Assembly (NCBI GenBank): GCA_964246745.1
Contig: CAXTRK010000015.1
Span: 11,786-75,785 of the forward strand
Origin: Lichenicoccus sp964246745
GTDB taxonomy: Bacteria; Pseudomonadota; Alphaproteobacteria; Acetobacterales; Acetobacteraceae
Length of the DNA stretch: 64,000 nucleotides
Direction of reading: 5' to 3'
The translations under genes were made by a program, and so were the position numbers. The notes under the pieces were generated by a model. The model made no database searches. It saw only the letters and a list, made by a program, of their open reading frames with translations, and was not told the DNA's origin. Shown one piece after another: positions 1 to 7,957 of this stretch; within the stretch, counting starts at the first letter, position 1, and the number at the start of each line of letters is the position of its first letter.

Positions 1-66
1 CAGGCAATCGTGGCGTTTTTGCAGACGTTGTCGGACGATTACGGGCACAATCTGAACGGCGACTAA
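1..66 (+). CDS. C-terminal end of an unidentified protein, possibly a di-haem cytochrome c peroxidase
   Basis: Only the last 21 codons are in the window, ending at a TAA at 64-66. The tail contains IVAFLQTLSDDY, which resembles the C-terminal helix of di-haem cytochrome c peroxidases (MauG/CcpA type), where an 'LVAFLxTL' helix is common. No haem motif or other diagnostic residue is visible, so the family call is weak. The gene points toward ahcY, whose start lies 79 bp further on. Confidence 0.4.
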   Translation, partial: QAIVAFLQTLSDDYGHNLNGD

Positions 67-73
67 AGGTTTC

Positions 74-132
74 CTCCAGTCGTGCCACGCTGTATAGGCC
101 TCACGGCTTGTACATCGTAGGCACGGTTGGAG
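74..132 (+). promoter_or_regulatory. Long hairpin in the ahcY leader that would cover its ribosome-binding site
   Basis: Positions 74-86 pair with 120-132 as a continuous 13-bp helix (11 Watson-Crick pairs plus two G-U). After a short pairing at 87-89 with 116-118 and a bulged A119, positions 91-100 pair with 105-114 around a UCAC loop. The 3' arm ends in TTGGAG (127-132), the best Shine-Dalgarno-like stretch before the ahcY ATG at 146, so folding would hide it. No T-run follows, so an intrinsic terminator is unlikely. Whether it senses a ligand is unknown; I could not match it to the SAH or SAM riboswitch consensus from memory. Confidence 0.45.
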
Positions 133-145
133 TATCAGCAAGGTC

Positions 146-1465
146 ATGAGCAGCAGCACCGTGGAAGAGGGCCACCGATCGGACTACAAGGTGAAGGATA
201 TCAGCCTTGCCGGCTGGGGCCGGAAGGAGATTTCCATCGCCGAGGGCGAGATGCCCGGGCTGATGGCGCTGCGGGAGGAGTTCGGCGCCAGCCAGCCGCT
301 CAAGGGCGCCCGCATCGCTGGCTGCCTGCATATGACCATACAGACGGCGGTGCTGATCGAGACGCTGACCGCGCTGGGCGCCACCGTGCGCTGGTCGTCC
401 TGCAACATCTTCTCGACGCAGGATCACGCCGCCGCCGCGATCGCCGAAGCCGGCGTGCCGGTGTTCGCCTGGAAGGGCCTCACCGAGGACGAGTTCTGGT
501 GGTGCATCGAACAGACCGTGCGCGGGCCGGACGGCTGGACCCCGAACATGATCCTCGACGATGGCGGCGATCTCACCGTGCTGATGCACGACAAGTACCG
601 CGACCTGCTGGCTGACGTGCGCGGCATCTCCGAGGAGACCACGACCGGCGTGCACCGTCTGTGGGAGATGGCCAAGAAGGGCACGCTCGCGGTGCCGGCG
701 ATCAACGTCAATGACAGCGTCACCAAATCCAAGTTCGACAATCTCTATGGCTGCCGCGAAAGCCTGGTCGATGCGATCAGGCGCGGCACCGACACGATGA
801 TGGCGGGCAAGGTCGCCGTCGTTGCCGGCTACGGCGATGTCGGCAAGGGTTCGGCGGCATCCTTGCGCAACGCCGGCTGCCGTGTGCTGGTCACCGAGAT
901 CGATCCGATCTGCGCGTTGCAGGCCGGCATGGAAGGCTACGAGGTGGTCACCATGGAGACCGCCGCCCGCAGGGGCGACATCTTCGTCACCGCCACCGGC
1001 AATGTCGACGTGATCCGCATCGAGCATATGCGCGAGATGAAGCATCGCGCCATCGTCTGCAATATTGGACATTTTGATTCCGAAATACAGATCGATGCGC
1101 TACGCAATCATAAATGGGACAACGTCAAGCCGCAGGTCGACGAGGTCGAGTTCCCTGACGGCAAGCGCCTGATCGTGCTGTCCGAAGGGCGGCTGGTCAA
1201 TCTGGGCAACGGCACCGGGCATCCCTCCTTCGTGATGTCGGCCTCGTTCACCAACCAGACGCTGGCGCAGATCGAGCTGTGGACCGCGCCGGCCGGCAAA
1301 TATGAGCGGCGCGTCTATACCCTGCCCAAGCACCTCGACGAGAAGGTCGCGGCCTTGCATCTCGCCAAGATTGGCGCGGAGCTCACGGTGCTCACCGAAA
1401 AGCAGGCCGCCTATATCGACGTGCGGCAATCCGGACCGTTCAAGCACGAGCTATACCGCTACTGA
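146..1465 (+). CDS. ahcY: S-adenosylhomocysteine hydrolase (adenosylhomocysteinase)
   Basis: Cytosolic NAD-dependent enzyme that splits S-adenosylhomocysteine into adenosine and homocysteine, clearing the product of all SAM-dependent methylations, including BchM here. The 439-residue protein has the expected length and keeps the substrate-domain segment NDSVTKSKFDNLYGCRESL (about 192-210), the NAD-binding glycine motif GYGDVGKGSA (about 231-240) and the family's C-terminal end, here HELYRY. The ATG at 146 follows a possible ribosome site held in a leader hairpin. Its stop overlaps the galM start (TGATG), so the two are probably translated together. Identification is secure. Confidence 0.97.
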   Translation: MSSSTVEEGHRSDYKVKDISLAGWGRKEISIAEGEMPGLMALREEFGASQPLKGARIAGCLHMTIQTAVLIETLTALGATVRWSSCNIFSTQDHAAAAIAEAGVPVFAWKGLTEDEFWWCIEQTVRGPDGWTPNMILDDGGDLTVLMHDKYRDLLADVRGISEETTTGVHRLWEMAKKGTLAVPAINVNDSVTKSKFDNLYGCRESLVDAIRRGTDTMMAGKVAVVAGYGDVGKGSAASLRNAGCRVLVTEIDPICALQAGMEGYEVVTMETAARRGDIFVTATGNVDVIRIEHMREMKHRAIVCNIGHFDSEIQIDALRNHKWDNVKPQVDEVEFPDGKRLIVLSEGRLVNLGNGTGHPSFVMSASFTNQTLAQIELWTAPAGKYERRVYTLPKHLDEKVAALHLAKIGAELTVLTEKQAAYIDVRQSGPFKHELYRY

Positions 1466-2526
1466 TGACGACGCTTCGCCTGTCCGACTATGGCACGCTC
1501 TCGAACGGAGAGCGTGTCGGCCACGCCGCCCTCACCACATCTCGCGGCATCTCTGTGGGCGTCATCAGCTTCGGCGGCATCATCACCGCCATCGAGACAC
1601 CCGACCGGCATGGCCGCCTTGGCAACATCGTGCTGGGGTTTGCCGATCTCGCGGCCTACGAAGCGCATAACGGCGACTGCCATTTCGGCGCCGTCATCGG
1701 CCGCTTCGCCAACCGTATCGCTGGCGGCCGGTTCACTCTCGACGGCACGACGCATCGGCTTCCAATCAACAACGCACCCAATTCGCTGCATGGCGGCCCG
1801 AACGGCTTCGGCCGGCGCAACTGGACGCTTGCTCCGCATGGCGAGGATGGGGTTCGGCTCACTCTTGTCAGCCCGGACGGCGAAGCTGGCTATCCCGGCA
1901 CGCTCCAGGTTGCCGTCACCTACCGGCTGAGCGACGACGGCGCGCTGCGCATCGATTACGAGGCGCGGACGGATCGGCCAACGATCACCAACCTGACCAA
2001 CCACAGCTATTTCAATCTGGCGGGCAACGGCAGCGGGTCCATCGAGGCGCATGTCGCCCGGCTCGACGCCGATCACTACACTCCGATCAGCGCCGACCTG
2101 ATCCCCACCGGGGAGATCGCGCCGGTGGGCGGCACTCCGCTCGATTTCAGGACTCCCGCCGCCATCGGCGCGCGTCTGCGCGAGGCGCATCCGCAACTGG
2201 CCCTGGCCAGGGGCTACGACCATAACTGGGTGCTTCGCGCCGGCACGGCAGGGGCGCTTGCCGAGGCCGCAACCATCCACGATCCGCACAGCGGCAGGGC
2301 GCTCACCTGTCTCACCACGCAGCCGGGCCTGCAATTCTACACCGGCAACTTCCTTGATGGCACCAGGACAGGCTCGGCCGGCACGCTCTACCGCCAGGGC
2401 GACGGCTTCACCCTGGAAACCCAGCATTTCCCCGACAGCCCCAACCAGCCGGGCTTTCCGAGCGCGGCGCTACGCCCGCACCAGACCACCCGGCACAGCA
2501 CCGTGTTTCGCTTCCATACCGTCTGA
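1465..2526 (+). CDS. galM: Aldose 1-epimerase (mutarotase)
   Basis: Interconverts alpha and beta anomers of aldoses such as glucose and galactose. The 353-residue protein has family-typical length, with the substrate-binding FANRIAGG segment near residue 81, the catalytic-histidine motif NLTNHSYFNLAG (about 176-187), YDHNWVL, and the late QPGLQFYTGNFL segment seen in this family. The ATG shares a base with the ahcY stop, implying co-transcription, although no functional link between the two reactions is obvious. The 3' end overlaps the convergent rocD gene by 57 bp, so the two coding regions run into each other. Confidence 0.93.
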   Translation: MTTLRLSDYGTLSNGERVGHAALTTSRGISVGVISFGGIITAIETPDRHGRLGNIVLGFADLAAYEAHNGDCHFGAVIGRFANRIAGGRFTLDGTTHRLPINNAPNSLHGGPNGFGRRNWTLAPHGEDGVRLTLVSPDGEAGYPGTLQVAVTYRLSDDGALRIDYEARTDRPTITNLTNHSYFNLAGNGSGSIEAHVARLDADHYTPISADLIPTGEIAPVGGTPLDFRTPAAIGARLREAHPQLALARGYDHNWVLRAGTAGALAEAATIHDPHSGRALTCLTTQPGLQFYTGNFLDGTRTGSAGTLYRQGDGFTLETQHFPDSPNQPGFPSAALRPHQTTRHSTVFRFHTV

Positions 2527-3723
2527 ACCGGGCTCCGCTCTGAACACCGCGCGGATGCGCTCGATCGCCCAGTCCACTTCGTCCTCGGTGATGACCAACG
2601 GCGGCGCGAACCGGATGATGTGGTCGTGCGTCTCCTTGGCCAGCAGCCCGCGGCGACGCAGCGCCTCGACGAATGGACGCGCACCGCCAATTTCGGGGTG
2701 AAGCTCCACCGCCAGCATCAGCCCCCTTCCCCGCACCTCGCGCACGACGCTTGGATCGAGCTGGCGCAGCCCGCGCAGGAAGCGCTCGCCCATGCGTGCC
2801 GCATTCTCGATCATGCCCTCCTCGACCAGCACACGCAGCGAGGCGCGCGCGACGGCGCAGGCGAGCGGATTGCCGCCGAAGGTGCTGCCATGCTGACCCG
2901 GCCGCAGCAGTCCCAGCACATCGCTGTTCGAGAGCACCGCCGAGACCGGGTAGAAGCCGCCGCCGAGCGCCTTGCCGACCAAGGTGAGATCGGCCTCGAT
3001 GCCTTCGTGCTCCTCCGCGAGCAGCCGGCCGGTGCGGCCAAGGCCGGTCTGGATCTCGTCGAGGATCAGCATGACGCGATGTTGCGTGCAGATCTCGCGC
3101 ACGCGGGCGAGATAACCGGCGGGCGGGATGATCACGCCGGCCTCGCCCTGGATCGGCTCGACCAGGAAGCCTGCGGTGTTCGGCGTGATCGCGGCCGCGA
3201 GCGCCTCCGCATCCCCGAACGGGACGACTTTGAAGCCCGGCAGGAACGGGCCGAAATCGTCGCGGGAGCCCGGGTCGGTCGAAAACGAGATGATGCCGAG
3301 CGTGCGGCCGTGAAAATTGTCGGCGCAGACGATGATTTCCGCCTGCCCGTCGGGCACGCCTTTGATCTGGTAGGCCCATTTGCGTACCGCCTTGATTGCG
3401 GTCTCCACCGCCTCGGCGCCGCTGTTCATCGGCAGCACCTTGTGCGAATTGGTCAGCCGCGCCAGGTCCTCATAGAACAAGGCGAGCTGATCGTTGCGGA
3501 AGGCGCGCGAGGTCAGCGCCAGGCGCCCGGCCTGCCTGGTGAGCGCCGCCAGGATTTTCGGATGGCAATGGCCCTGATTGACCGCGGAATAGGCGGCAAG
3601 GCAATCGAGATAGCGGTTGCCGTCGACGTCGGTGACCCAGACGCCCTTGCCCTCGGTCAGCACCACATCGAGCGGCTTGTAGGTGTTTGCACCCAGGCGA
3701 GTCTCGATTTCGATGAACTGCAT
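2470..3723 (-). CDS. rocD: Ornithine aminotransferase (ornithine-oxo-acid transaminase)
   Basis: PLP enzyme transferring the delta-amino group of ornithine to 2-oxoglutarate, giving glutamate semialdehyde in arginine/ornithine catabolism. The protein (417 residues from the ATG at 3723, beginning MQFIEIETRLG) shows class-III aminotransferase features: NSGAEAVETAIK, the DEIQTGLGRTG aspartate motif and the PLP-lysine region TLVGKALGGG, followed by HGSTFGGNPLA. A longer reading frame upstream lies in the arginase remnant and is not needed. It sits 17 bp behind that remnant in the same direction. The C-terminal tail (about 10-15 residues) extends into galM antisense and is longer than usual. Confidence 0.93.
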   Translation of the reverse strand: MQFIEIETRLGANTYKPLDVVLTEGKGVWVTDVDGNRYLDCLAAYSAVNQGHCHPKILAALTRQAGRLALTSRAFRNDQLALFYEDLARLTNSHKVLPMNSGAEAVETAIKAVRKWAYQIKGVPDGQAEIIVCADNFHGRTLGIISFSTDPGSRDDFGPFLPGFKVVPFGDAEALAAAITPNTAGFLVEPIQGEAGVIIPPAGYLARVREICTQHRVMLILDEIQTGLGRTGRLLAEEHEGIEADLTLVGKALGGGFYPVSAVLSNSDVLGLLRPGQHGSTFGGNPLACAVARASLRVLVEEGMIENAARMGERFLRGLRQLDPSVVREVRGRGLMLAVELHPEIGGARPFVEALRRRGLLAKETHDHIIRFAPPLVITEDEVDWAIERIRAVFRAEPGSDGMEAKHGAVPGGLVRA

Positions 3724-3740
3724 GGTCGTGACCCTCGATC

Positions 3741-4109
3741 TCAGCAAGAATCGGCTTCGACGGCACGGGTGCGGGCCGCCGGCCGATCGAGCACGACGCG
3801 TCCGAACAGGCTCGCGACCAGTTCGGTCAGCACGCGCGCGGTGCGGCCATGCTCTTGCCAACGCGGCAGCGGCGGCGCGCCTCCGTCGGGAACATCATCT
3901 CGGTCGGGCGACGCGTCGCCATGGTCGTGCACCAGATGACCAAGGTCGCGCAGCGAGTCGAGCAGCCCCGTGGTGCGGAACGCGGCCGGTCCCATCGCGG
4001 TGCCGCGCACGCCCACTCCGCATTCCATCGGACAGCCGAGAACGCGGATGGTCTCGATCATGAAAGGTTTGGGAACGAAAGTGCTGGGCGGCGACAGGCT
4101 GTCAGGCAT
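3741..4109 (-). pseudogene. rocF: Internally deleted arginase remnant
   Basis: The 122-residue frame starts like a bacterial arginase: IRVLGCPMECGVGVRG then MGPAAFRTTGLLDSLRDLGH and HDHGD. It ends like one too, with GRTARVLTELVASLFGR. Arginases are about 300 residues; the roughly 180-200 residues between these parts, which carry the Mn-binding histidine/aspartate motifs (GGDHS, DAHxD, SxDxDxxDP), are absent. The frame stays open across the junction, near residues 65-85. A Shine-Dalgarno-like GAGGA precedes the ATG. It cannot be an active arginase. The remaining short protein lies directly ahead of rocD and may still be translated. Confidence 0.75.
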
Positions 4110-4232
4110 GCTGCATCCTCACAGGTCTCATCCGCAGCATGGAAGACGCGGCGTTAGCGCGCCATCGGGCAATGTGTCAGAAACGTCAGGATCTTGGCGA
4201 TAGGGCAGGTTCGGCTGGCGGAAGGGCATGGC

Positions 4233-4652
4233 ATGGACGAACTCGACCATCGGCTCATCCGGCTGCTGCGGCACGATGGGCGGCTTTCCGCCGCAAGCCT
4301 GGCCGAGCGCCTCGGCACCTCGCGCGGCACCGTGCAGAACCGCATCGAGCGGATGCGGTCCAGTGGCGTGCTGCTGGGCTTTACGGTGCGCATGCGCGGC
4401 GACCTGGAGGAAGGCGGGGTCCGCGCGGTCACGTCGCTCGAAGTGCGCTCGGCCGAGACCGCTTCGGTCATCGCCGCCCTGCGCAGGATGGCGGATGTGG
4501 GCCGCGTCTTCGCCACCAACGGACGCTGGGATTTGGTGCTGCATATCAATACCGACAGCCTGGCCTCGCTGGACCGCTGCCTGCAGCAGATCCGCGCGCT
4601 GCGCGCGGTCGGACAGTCGGAGACCAGCATCCTGCTTTCCGAGCACATCTGA
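4233..4652 (+). CDS. Lrp/AsnC-family transcriptional regulator
   Basis: A 139-residue Lrp-type protein: N-terminal winged helix-turn-helix (MDELDHRLIRLLRHDGR, then ASLAERLGTSRGTVQNRIERM, about residues 1-45) followed by a RAM ligand-binding domain. The ATG at 4233 has a GGAAGGG ribosome site 6 bases upstream; an upstream in-frame start at 4194 has no support. It is divergent from the arginase remnant and rocD (124 bp apart). Lrp-type activators beside arginase and ornithine aminotransferase genes commonly respond to arginine or ornithine, so that is the likely role, by inference from position. Confidence 0.88.
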   Translation: MDELDHRLIRLLRHDGRLSAASLAERLGTSRGTVQNRIERMRSSGVLLGFTVRMRGDLEEGGVRAVTSLEVRSAETASVIAALRRMADVGRVFATNGRWDLVLHINTDSLASLDRCLQQIRALRAVGQSETSILLSEHI

Positions 4653-4673
4653 GGCGCTGCCAAAACAGCATCA

Positions 4674-4700
4674 TCATTCGGCATAAATCGGCATAGATCA
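4674..4700. repeat. Short direct repeat TCGGCATA before the FGGY kinase gene
   Basis: The octamer TCGGCATA occurs twice within about 20 bp in the gap between the Lrp gene and the FGGY kinase. The arrangement could be a regulator-binding site or part of the promoter. No clear -35/-10 pair could be assigned. Confidence 0.25.
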
Positions 4701-4760
4701 CGCGCCAGGATCACGATAGCGAAGATGCGACGCACAAGCGGATGTCCGGGGAGCACGACG

Positions 4761-6398
4761 ATGAGCGTAGCAGCCACGACGGCCTTCATCGGTGTCGATG
4801 TCGGCAGCACGAGCGCACGGGCCGGTGTGTTCACGGCCGACGGCCAGGCGCTCGGCCGGCACGTGGCGCCGATACGAACCTGGCGGCCGCGGACCGACCA
4901 TGTCGAGCAATCGAGCGAGGATATCTGGGCATCGGTATGCGCCTGCGTCCGCGCCGCGGTGGCACAGAGCGGCTCCGTGCGGATCGGCGGCATCGGCTTT
5001 GATGCGACCTGCTCGCTGGTGGCGCTGGACGCCCAGGGCGGCCCGGTCAGCGTCAGCCTGGACGGCGAGGACGAACGCAATGTCGTGGTCTGGATGGACC
5101 ATCGCGCACAAGCGCAGGCAGAGCGCATCAACGCCGGCGGCCACGACGTTCTGCGCTATGTCGGCGGCCGCGTTTCGCTCGAGATGGAAACGCCCAAGCT
5201 GCTCTGGCTGCGCGAGACTCTGCCGGACACCTGGCAGCGTGCCGCGCGGTTCTTCGACCTGCCGGATTTCCTGACCTGGCGCGCCACCGGCTCGGAGGCG
5301 CGTTCGCTGTGTTCCATGGTCTGCAAATGGACCTATCTCGGCCATGAGCAGCGCTGGGACGAGAGCTATTTCCGGGGTATCGGCCTGGCTGATCTGGCCG
5401 ATGAGGGTTTCGCGCGGATCGGCCGTACGGTGCTGCCGATCGCCACTCCGCAAGGGCGCGGGCTCGACGCGCGCGCGGCGGCGGCTTTCGGACTGCCGGA
5501 GGGCACCCCGGTGGGCACGTCGGCGATTGACGCCCATGCCGGCGGCATCGGCACCATCGGCGTGACACTCGCCGGCGCGGAGCTGGATTTCGACCGGCGC
5601 CTCGCCTTGGTTGGCGGCACCTCGAGCTGTCACATGACCGTCTCGCGGCAGGCCCGCTTCGTGCCCGGCGTCTGGGGGCCATATTTCTCGGCGATGATCC
5701 CGCAGATGTGGCTGAACGAGGCCGGACAGTCGGCCGTCGGCAGCCTGGTCGATCACGTCGTGCAGACCCACGCCGCCTATGCGGAGATGATGCAGCCGGG
5801 ATCGGGCTCGATCTTCGATCGGCTTAACGCGCGGCTCACTGAGCTTGCCGACGACGAGGGCATCGCACATCCGTCGATGCTGACCGCGGGGCTGCATGTC
5901 GATCCGGACTTCCATGGCAACCGTTCGCCGCGCGCGGATTCGAGCCTGCGCGGGATGATCTCCGGTCTCAGCCTGCAGGCCGGCCCCGACGATCTTGCCC
6001 GACTCTATCTGGCGACAGTGCAGGCGCTGGCCTACGGCACGCGGCACATCATCGAGACCCTGAACGAAACCGGCTACCGGATCGACACGATCCTGGCTTC
6101 CGGCGGCTTTACCCGCAATCCGGTGTTCCTGCGCGAGCACGCCGACGCGACCGGCTGCCGGATCGTGCTTCCGCAAGAGCCGGAGGCGGTATTGCTGGGA
6201 GCTGCGATCCTTGGCGCGGTGGCGGGCGGCGCCTACGGTTCGGTGCAGGATGGCATGGCGGCGATGACACGCGCTGGACGCGTCATCGAGCCCGATCCTG
6301 TCAGCCGCGCCTTCCATGACCGCAAATACGCGACGTTCCTGCGTATGAGCGAAGACCAGCTTGCCTACCGCGCGCTGATGCAATCCCCGCAAGGCTGA
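4761..6398 (+). CDS. FGGY-family pentulose (ribulo-) kinase
   Basis: ATP-dependent kinase of the FGGY sugar-kinase family, most like the D-ribulokinase/pentulose kinase branch. The 545-residue protein begins with the ATPase phosphate-1 motif IGVDVGSTSARAG, has GGIGFDATCSLV, VVWMDHRAQ (the WMDHRA signature of ribulokinase-like members), the hinge region GTSAIDAHAGGIG and the C-terminal adenosine motif LASGGFTRNPVF. The ATG at 4761 follows GGGGAG. It stands alone, without transporter or isomerase neighbours, so the physiological sugar is not given by context. Confidence 0.88.
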   Translation: MSVAATTAFIGVDVGSTSARAGVFTADGQALGRHVAPIRTWRPRTDHVEQSSEDIWASVCACVRAAVAQSGSVRIGGIGFDATCSLVALDAQGGPVSVSLDGEDERNVVVWMDHRAQAQAERINAGGHDVLRYVGGRVSLEMETPKLLWLRETLPDTWQRAARFFDLPDFLTWRATGSEARSLCSMVCKWTYLGHEQRWDESYFRGIGLADLADEGFARIGRTVLPIATPQGRGLDARAAAAFGLPEGTPVGTSAIDAHAGGIGTIGVTLAGAELDFDRRLALVGGTSSCHMTVSRQARFVPGVWGPYFSAMIPQMWLNEAGQSAVGSLVDHVVQTHAAYAEMMQPGSGSIFDRLNARLTELADDEGIAHPSMLTAGLHVDPDFHGNRSPRADSSLRGMISGLSLQAGPDDLARLYLATVQALAYGTRHIIETLNETGYRIDTILASGGFTRNPVFLREHADATGCRIVLPQEPEAVLLGAAILGAVAGGAYGSVQDGMAAMTRAGRVIEPDPVSRAFHDRKYATFLRMSEDQLAYRALMQSPQG

Positions 6399-6409
6399 CC
6401 AGCGCCCGA

Positions 6410-6458
6410 ACATGATAAGTTCATGTCGAATTCATTATGAGTTTTCCTGTCTCAGGAA
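6410..6458. repeat. Two small inverted repeats ahead of the small RHH-like gene
   Basis: ACATGA-N5-TCATGT occupies 6410-6426 and TTCCTG-TCT-CAGGAA occupies 6444-6458. Both are perfect 6-bp inverted repeats between the FGGY kinase stop and the small gene at 6502. The first could be an operator for the encoded DNA-binding-like protein; the second could be a short hairpin at the end of the kinase transcript. Confidence 0.3.
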
Positions 6459-6501
6459 TAAACTTGTGGTCGGGTTCCTTGCAAGCACACGGAGTTTCTG
6501 A

Positions 6502-6702
6502 GTGCCAATCATCCAGTGTCATCTTGACGAGGATGTCGCGCGACGGCTGTCGGTTTTCGCGTGCCTGAACGATCGTGAAGTTGGCGAACTTGCGGCAAGC
6601 TGGATCGCCGAAGCCGCTCGTCGCGCGATCCCCTGCACCAGCGGAAAGCCGACAGACGCGCACCAACTTCAGATTTGGGAAGCGCAACAACGCTCGGCCT
6701 AA
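6502..6702 (+). CDS. Small protein with ribbon-helix-helix-like fold (orphan)
   Basis: A 66-residue protein starting at GTG 6502, with GGAG at 6491-6494 giving correct ribosome spacing. The N-terminal part reads PIIQCHLDEDVARRLSVFA then REVGELAASWIAEAARRA: a short beta strand followed by two amphipathic helices, the pattern of CopG/Arc-type ribbon-helix-helix DNA-binding proteins and many antitoxins. No toxin gene is beside it; it converges with chrA. An overlapping minus-strand frame (6421-6690) lacks such features. Function unknown. Confidence 0.55.
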   Translation: MPIIQCHLDEDVARRLSVFACLNDREVGELAASWIAEAARRAIPCTSGKPTDAHQLQIWEAQQRSA

Positions 6703-6712
6703 GTTTTTGCGC

Positions 6713-7885
6713 TTACGCGATCGTGCCGCCGAGCGCGCTTAACAGAACGACAAGCCATGGCGGGGCTTTCCAGATGGACAGCACGAAGGCGGCGGCGGCG
6801 ATGACGAAGTCGCCCGAACTGTGGATAGCGCTGGTCCAGACCGGCCGATACAGCGCCGACGCAAGCACGCCGACCACCGCCGCATTGATCCCGCGCATCA
6901 CCGAGCGCGCCGATGCAACGAGACGCAGCGCGTTCCAGAACGGCAGCATGCCATAGACGAGCAGCAGGCCGGGCAGGAAGATCGCAACGAGCGACAGCGC
7001 GGCAAAGGCGAGGCCGGCCGCCCCTGGACGCATGACCGCGCCAAGGTAGGCGGCAAAGGTGAAAAGCGGCCCAGGCACGGCTTGAGCCGCGCCGTAGCCG
7101 GCGAGGAAGGTCTGCTGCGAGATCCAGCCCGGAGCCACGACCCGCGCCTGCAGCAGCGGCAACACCACATGGCCGCCGCCGAATACCAGCGCGCCGCTCC
7201 GGTAGAATGCGTTGAAGACGGCGAGCGCGTGCGCGTGACCGGCCGGCAGCGCGGGTGTTGCGAACAGGAGCACGAAGAGTGCGAGAGCGGCGCACCCGGC
7301 CATGCGGGAAACCGGAAAGTGGATGGCGCCGCTATCGGCGTCGAGCGCGCTGCGGCACAGCACAAGCCCGGCGAGGCCGCCGGCGAGAATGGATGCCATC
7401 TGCCCGACGCTGCCGGACAGCCAGGCCGCGAGTGCCAGCGCCATGATTGCGATGGAGGCGCGGCTGCGGTCTGGCGCCAGACTGCGCGACATGCCCCAGA
7501 CCGCCTGCGCCACGATGGCGACCGCGGCAAGCTGCAGGCCATGGATGAGTCCCGTAGCAAAGCGTCCACCGAGCCATCTGGCCGAGAGGCCGAAGACGGT
7601 CAGCGCGGCTGCGGAAGGCAGCGTGAAGCCGGCCCAGGCGGCAAGGCCACCGAGCAGACCCTGTCCCCGCGCCACGCCAAGCGCGAAGCCCACTTGGCTT
7701 GAGGCCGGACCGGGCAAGAATTGGCAGAGCGCCACGATATCCGCGTAGGCAGCCTCGTCCATCCAGCGCCGACGCAGGATCAGCTCCTGACGGAAATAGC
7801 CGAGATGGGCGACCGGACCTCCGAACGAGCCGAGCCCGAGCTTGAGGAACGCCGCGAACACCTCGCGCGCCGATCCGTTCGACAT
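6713..7885 (-). CDS. chrA: Chromate transporter, long-chain ChrA
   Basis: Inner-membrane anion transporter of the CHR superfamily, typically exporting chromate. The 390-residue protein has the two homologous CHR halves of long-chain members: the first with KLGLGSFGGPVAHLGY and QFLPGPASSQVG (residues about 13-65), the second with GGGHVVLPLLQ and AAQAVPGPLFTFAAYLG (about 235-285). Multiple hydrophobic segments run through both halves. It converges with the small RHH-like gene and has no chrB regulator next to it. Assignment to the family is secure; the natural substrate (chromate or sulfate-like anions) is not shown. Confidence 0.92.
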   Translation of the reverse strand: MSNGSAREVFAAFLKLGLGSFGGPVAHLGYFRQELILRRRWMDEAAYADIVALCQFLPGPASSQVGFALGVARGQGLLGGLAAWAGFTLPSAAALTVFGLSARWLGGRFATGLIHGLQLAAVAIVAQAVWGMSRSLAPDRSRASIAIMALALAAWLSGSVGQMASILAGGLAGLVLCRSALDADSGAIHFPVSRMAGCAALALFVLLFATPALPAGHAHALAVFNAFYRSGALVFGGGHVVLPLLQARVVAPGWISQQTFLAGYGAAQAVPGPLFTFAAYLGAVMRPGAAGLAFAALSLVAIFLPGLLLVYGMLPFWNALRLVASARSVMRGINAAVVGVLASALYRPVWTSAIHSSGDFVIAAAAFVLSIWKAPPWLVVLLSALGGTIA

Positions 7886-7957
7886 CAGATCCTCCCGCGC
7901 GGCCAGTCAGGGGCATGTCATGCCACGTGATTGGAGAACGGGGCGACTATTTTGCAC

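Noticed and set aside
74..132. Calling the ahcY leader an SAH or SAM-II riboswitch
   Set aside because: It is a single long hairpin without the pseudoknot or conserved core I know for these classes, so it is listed only as a candidate control hairpin.
2620..3939. Long plus-strand frame of 439 codons
   Set aside because: It is antisense to rocD and the arginase remnant, without family likeness; a shadow from high GC at third positions.
6421..6690. Minus-strand frame of 89 codons opposite the RHH-like gene
   Set aside because: The plus-strand gene has a correct ribosome site and a plausible fold; this one has neither.
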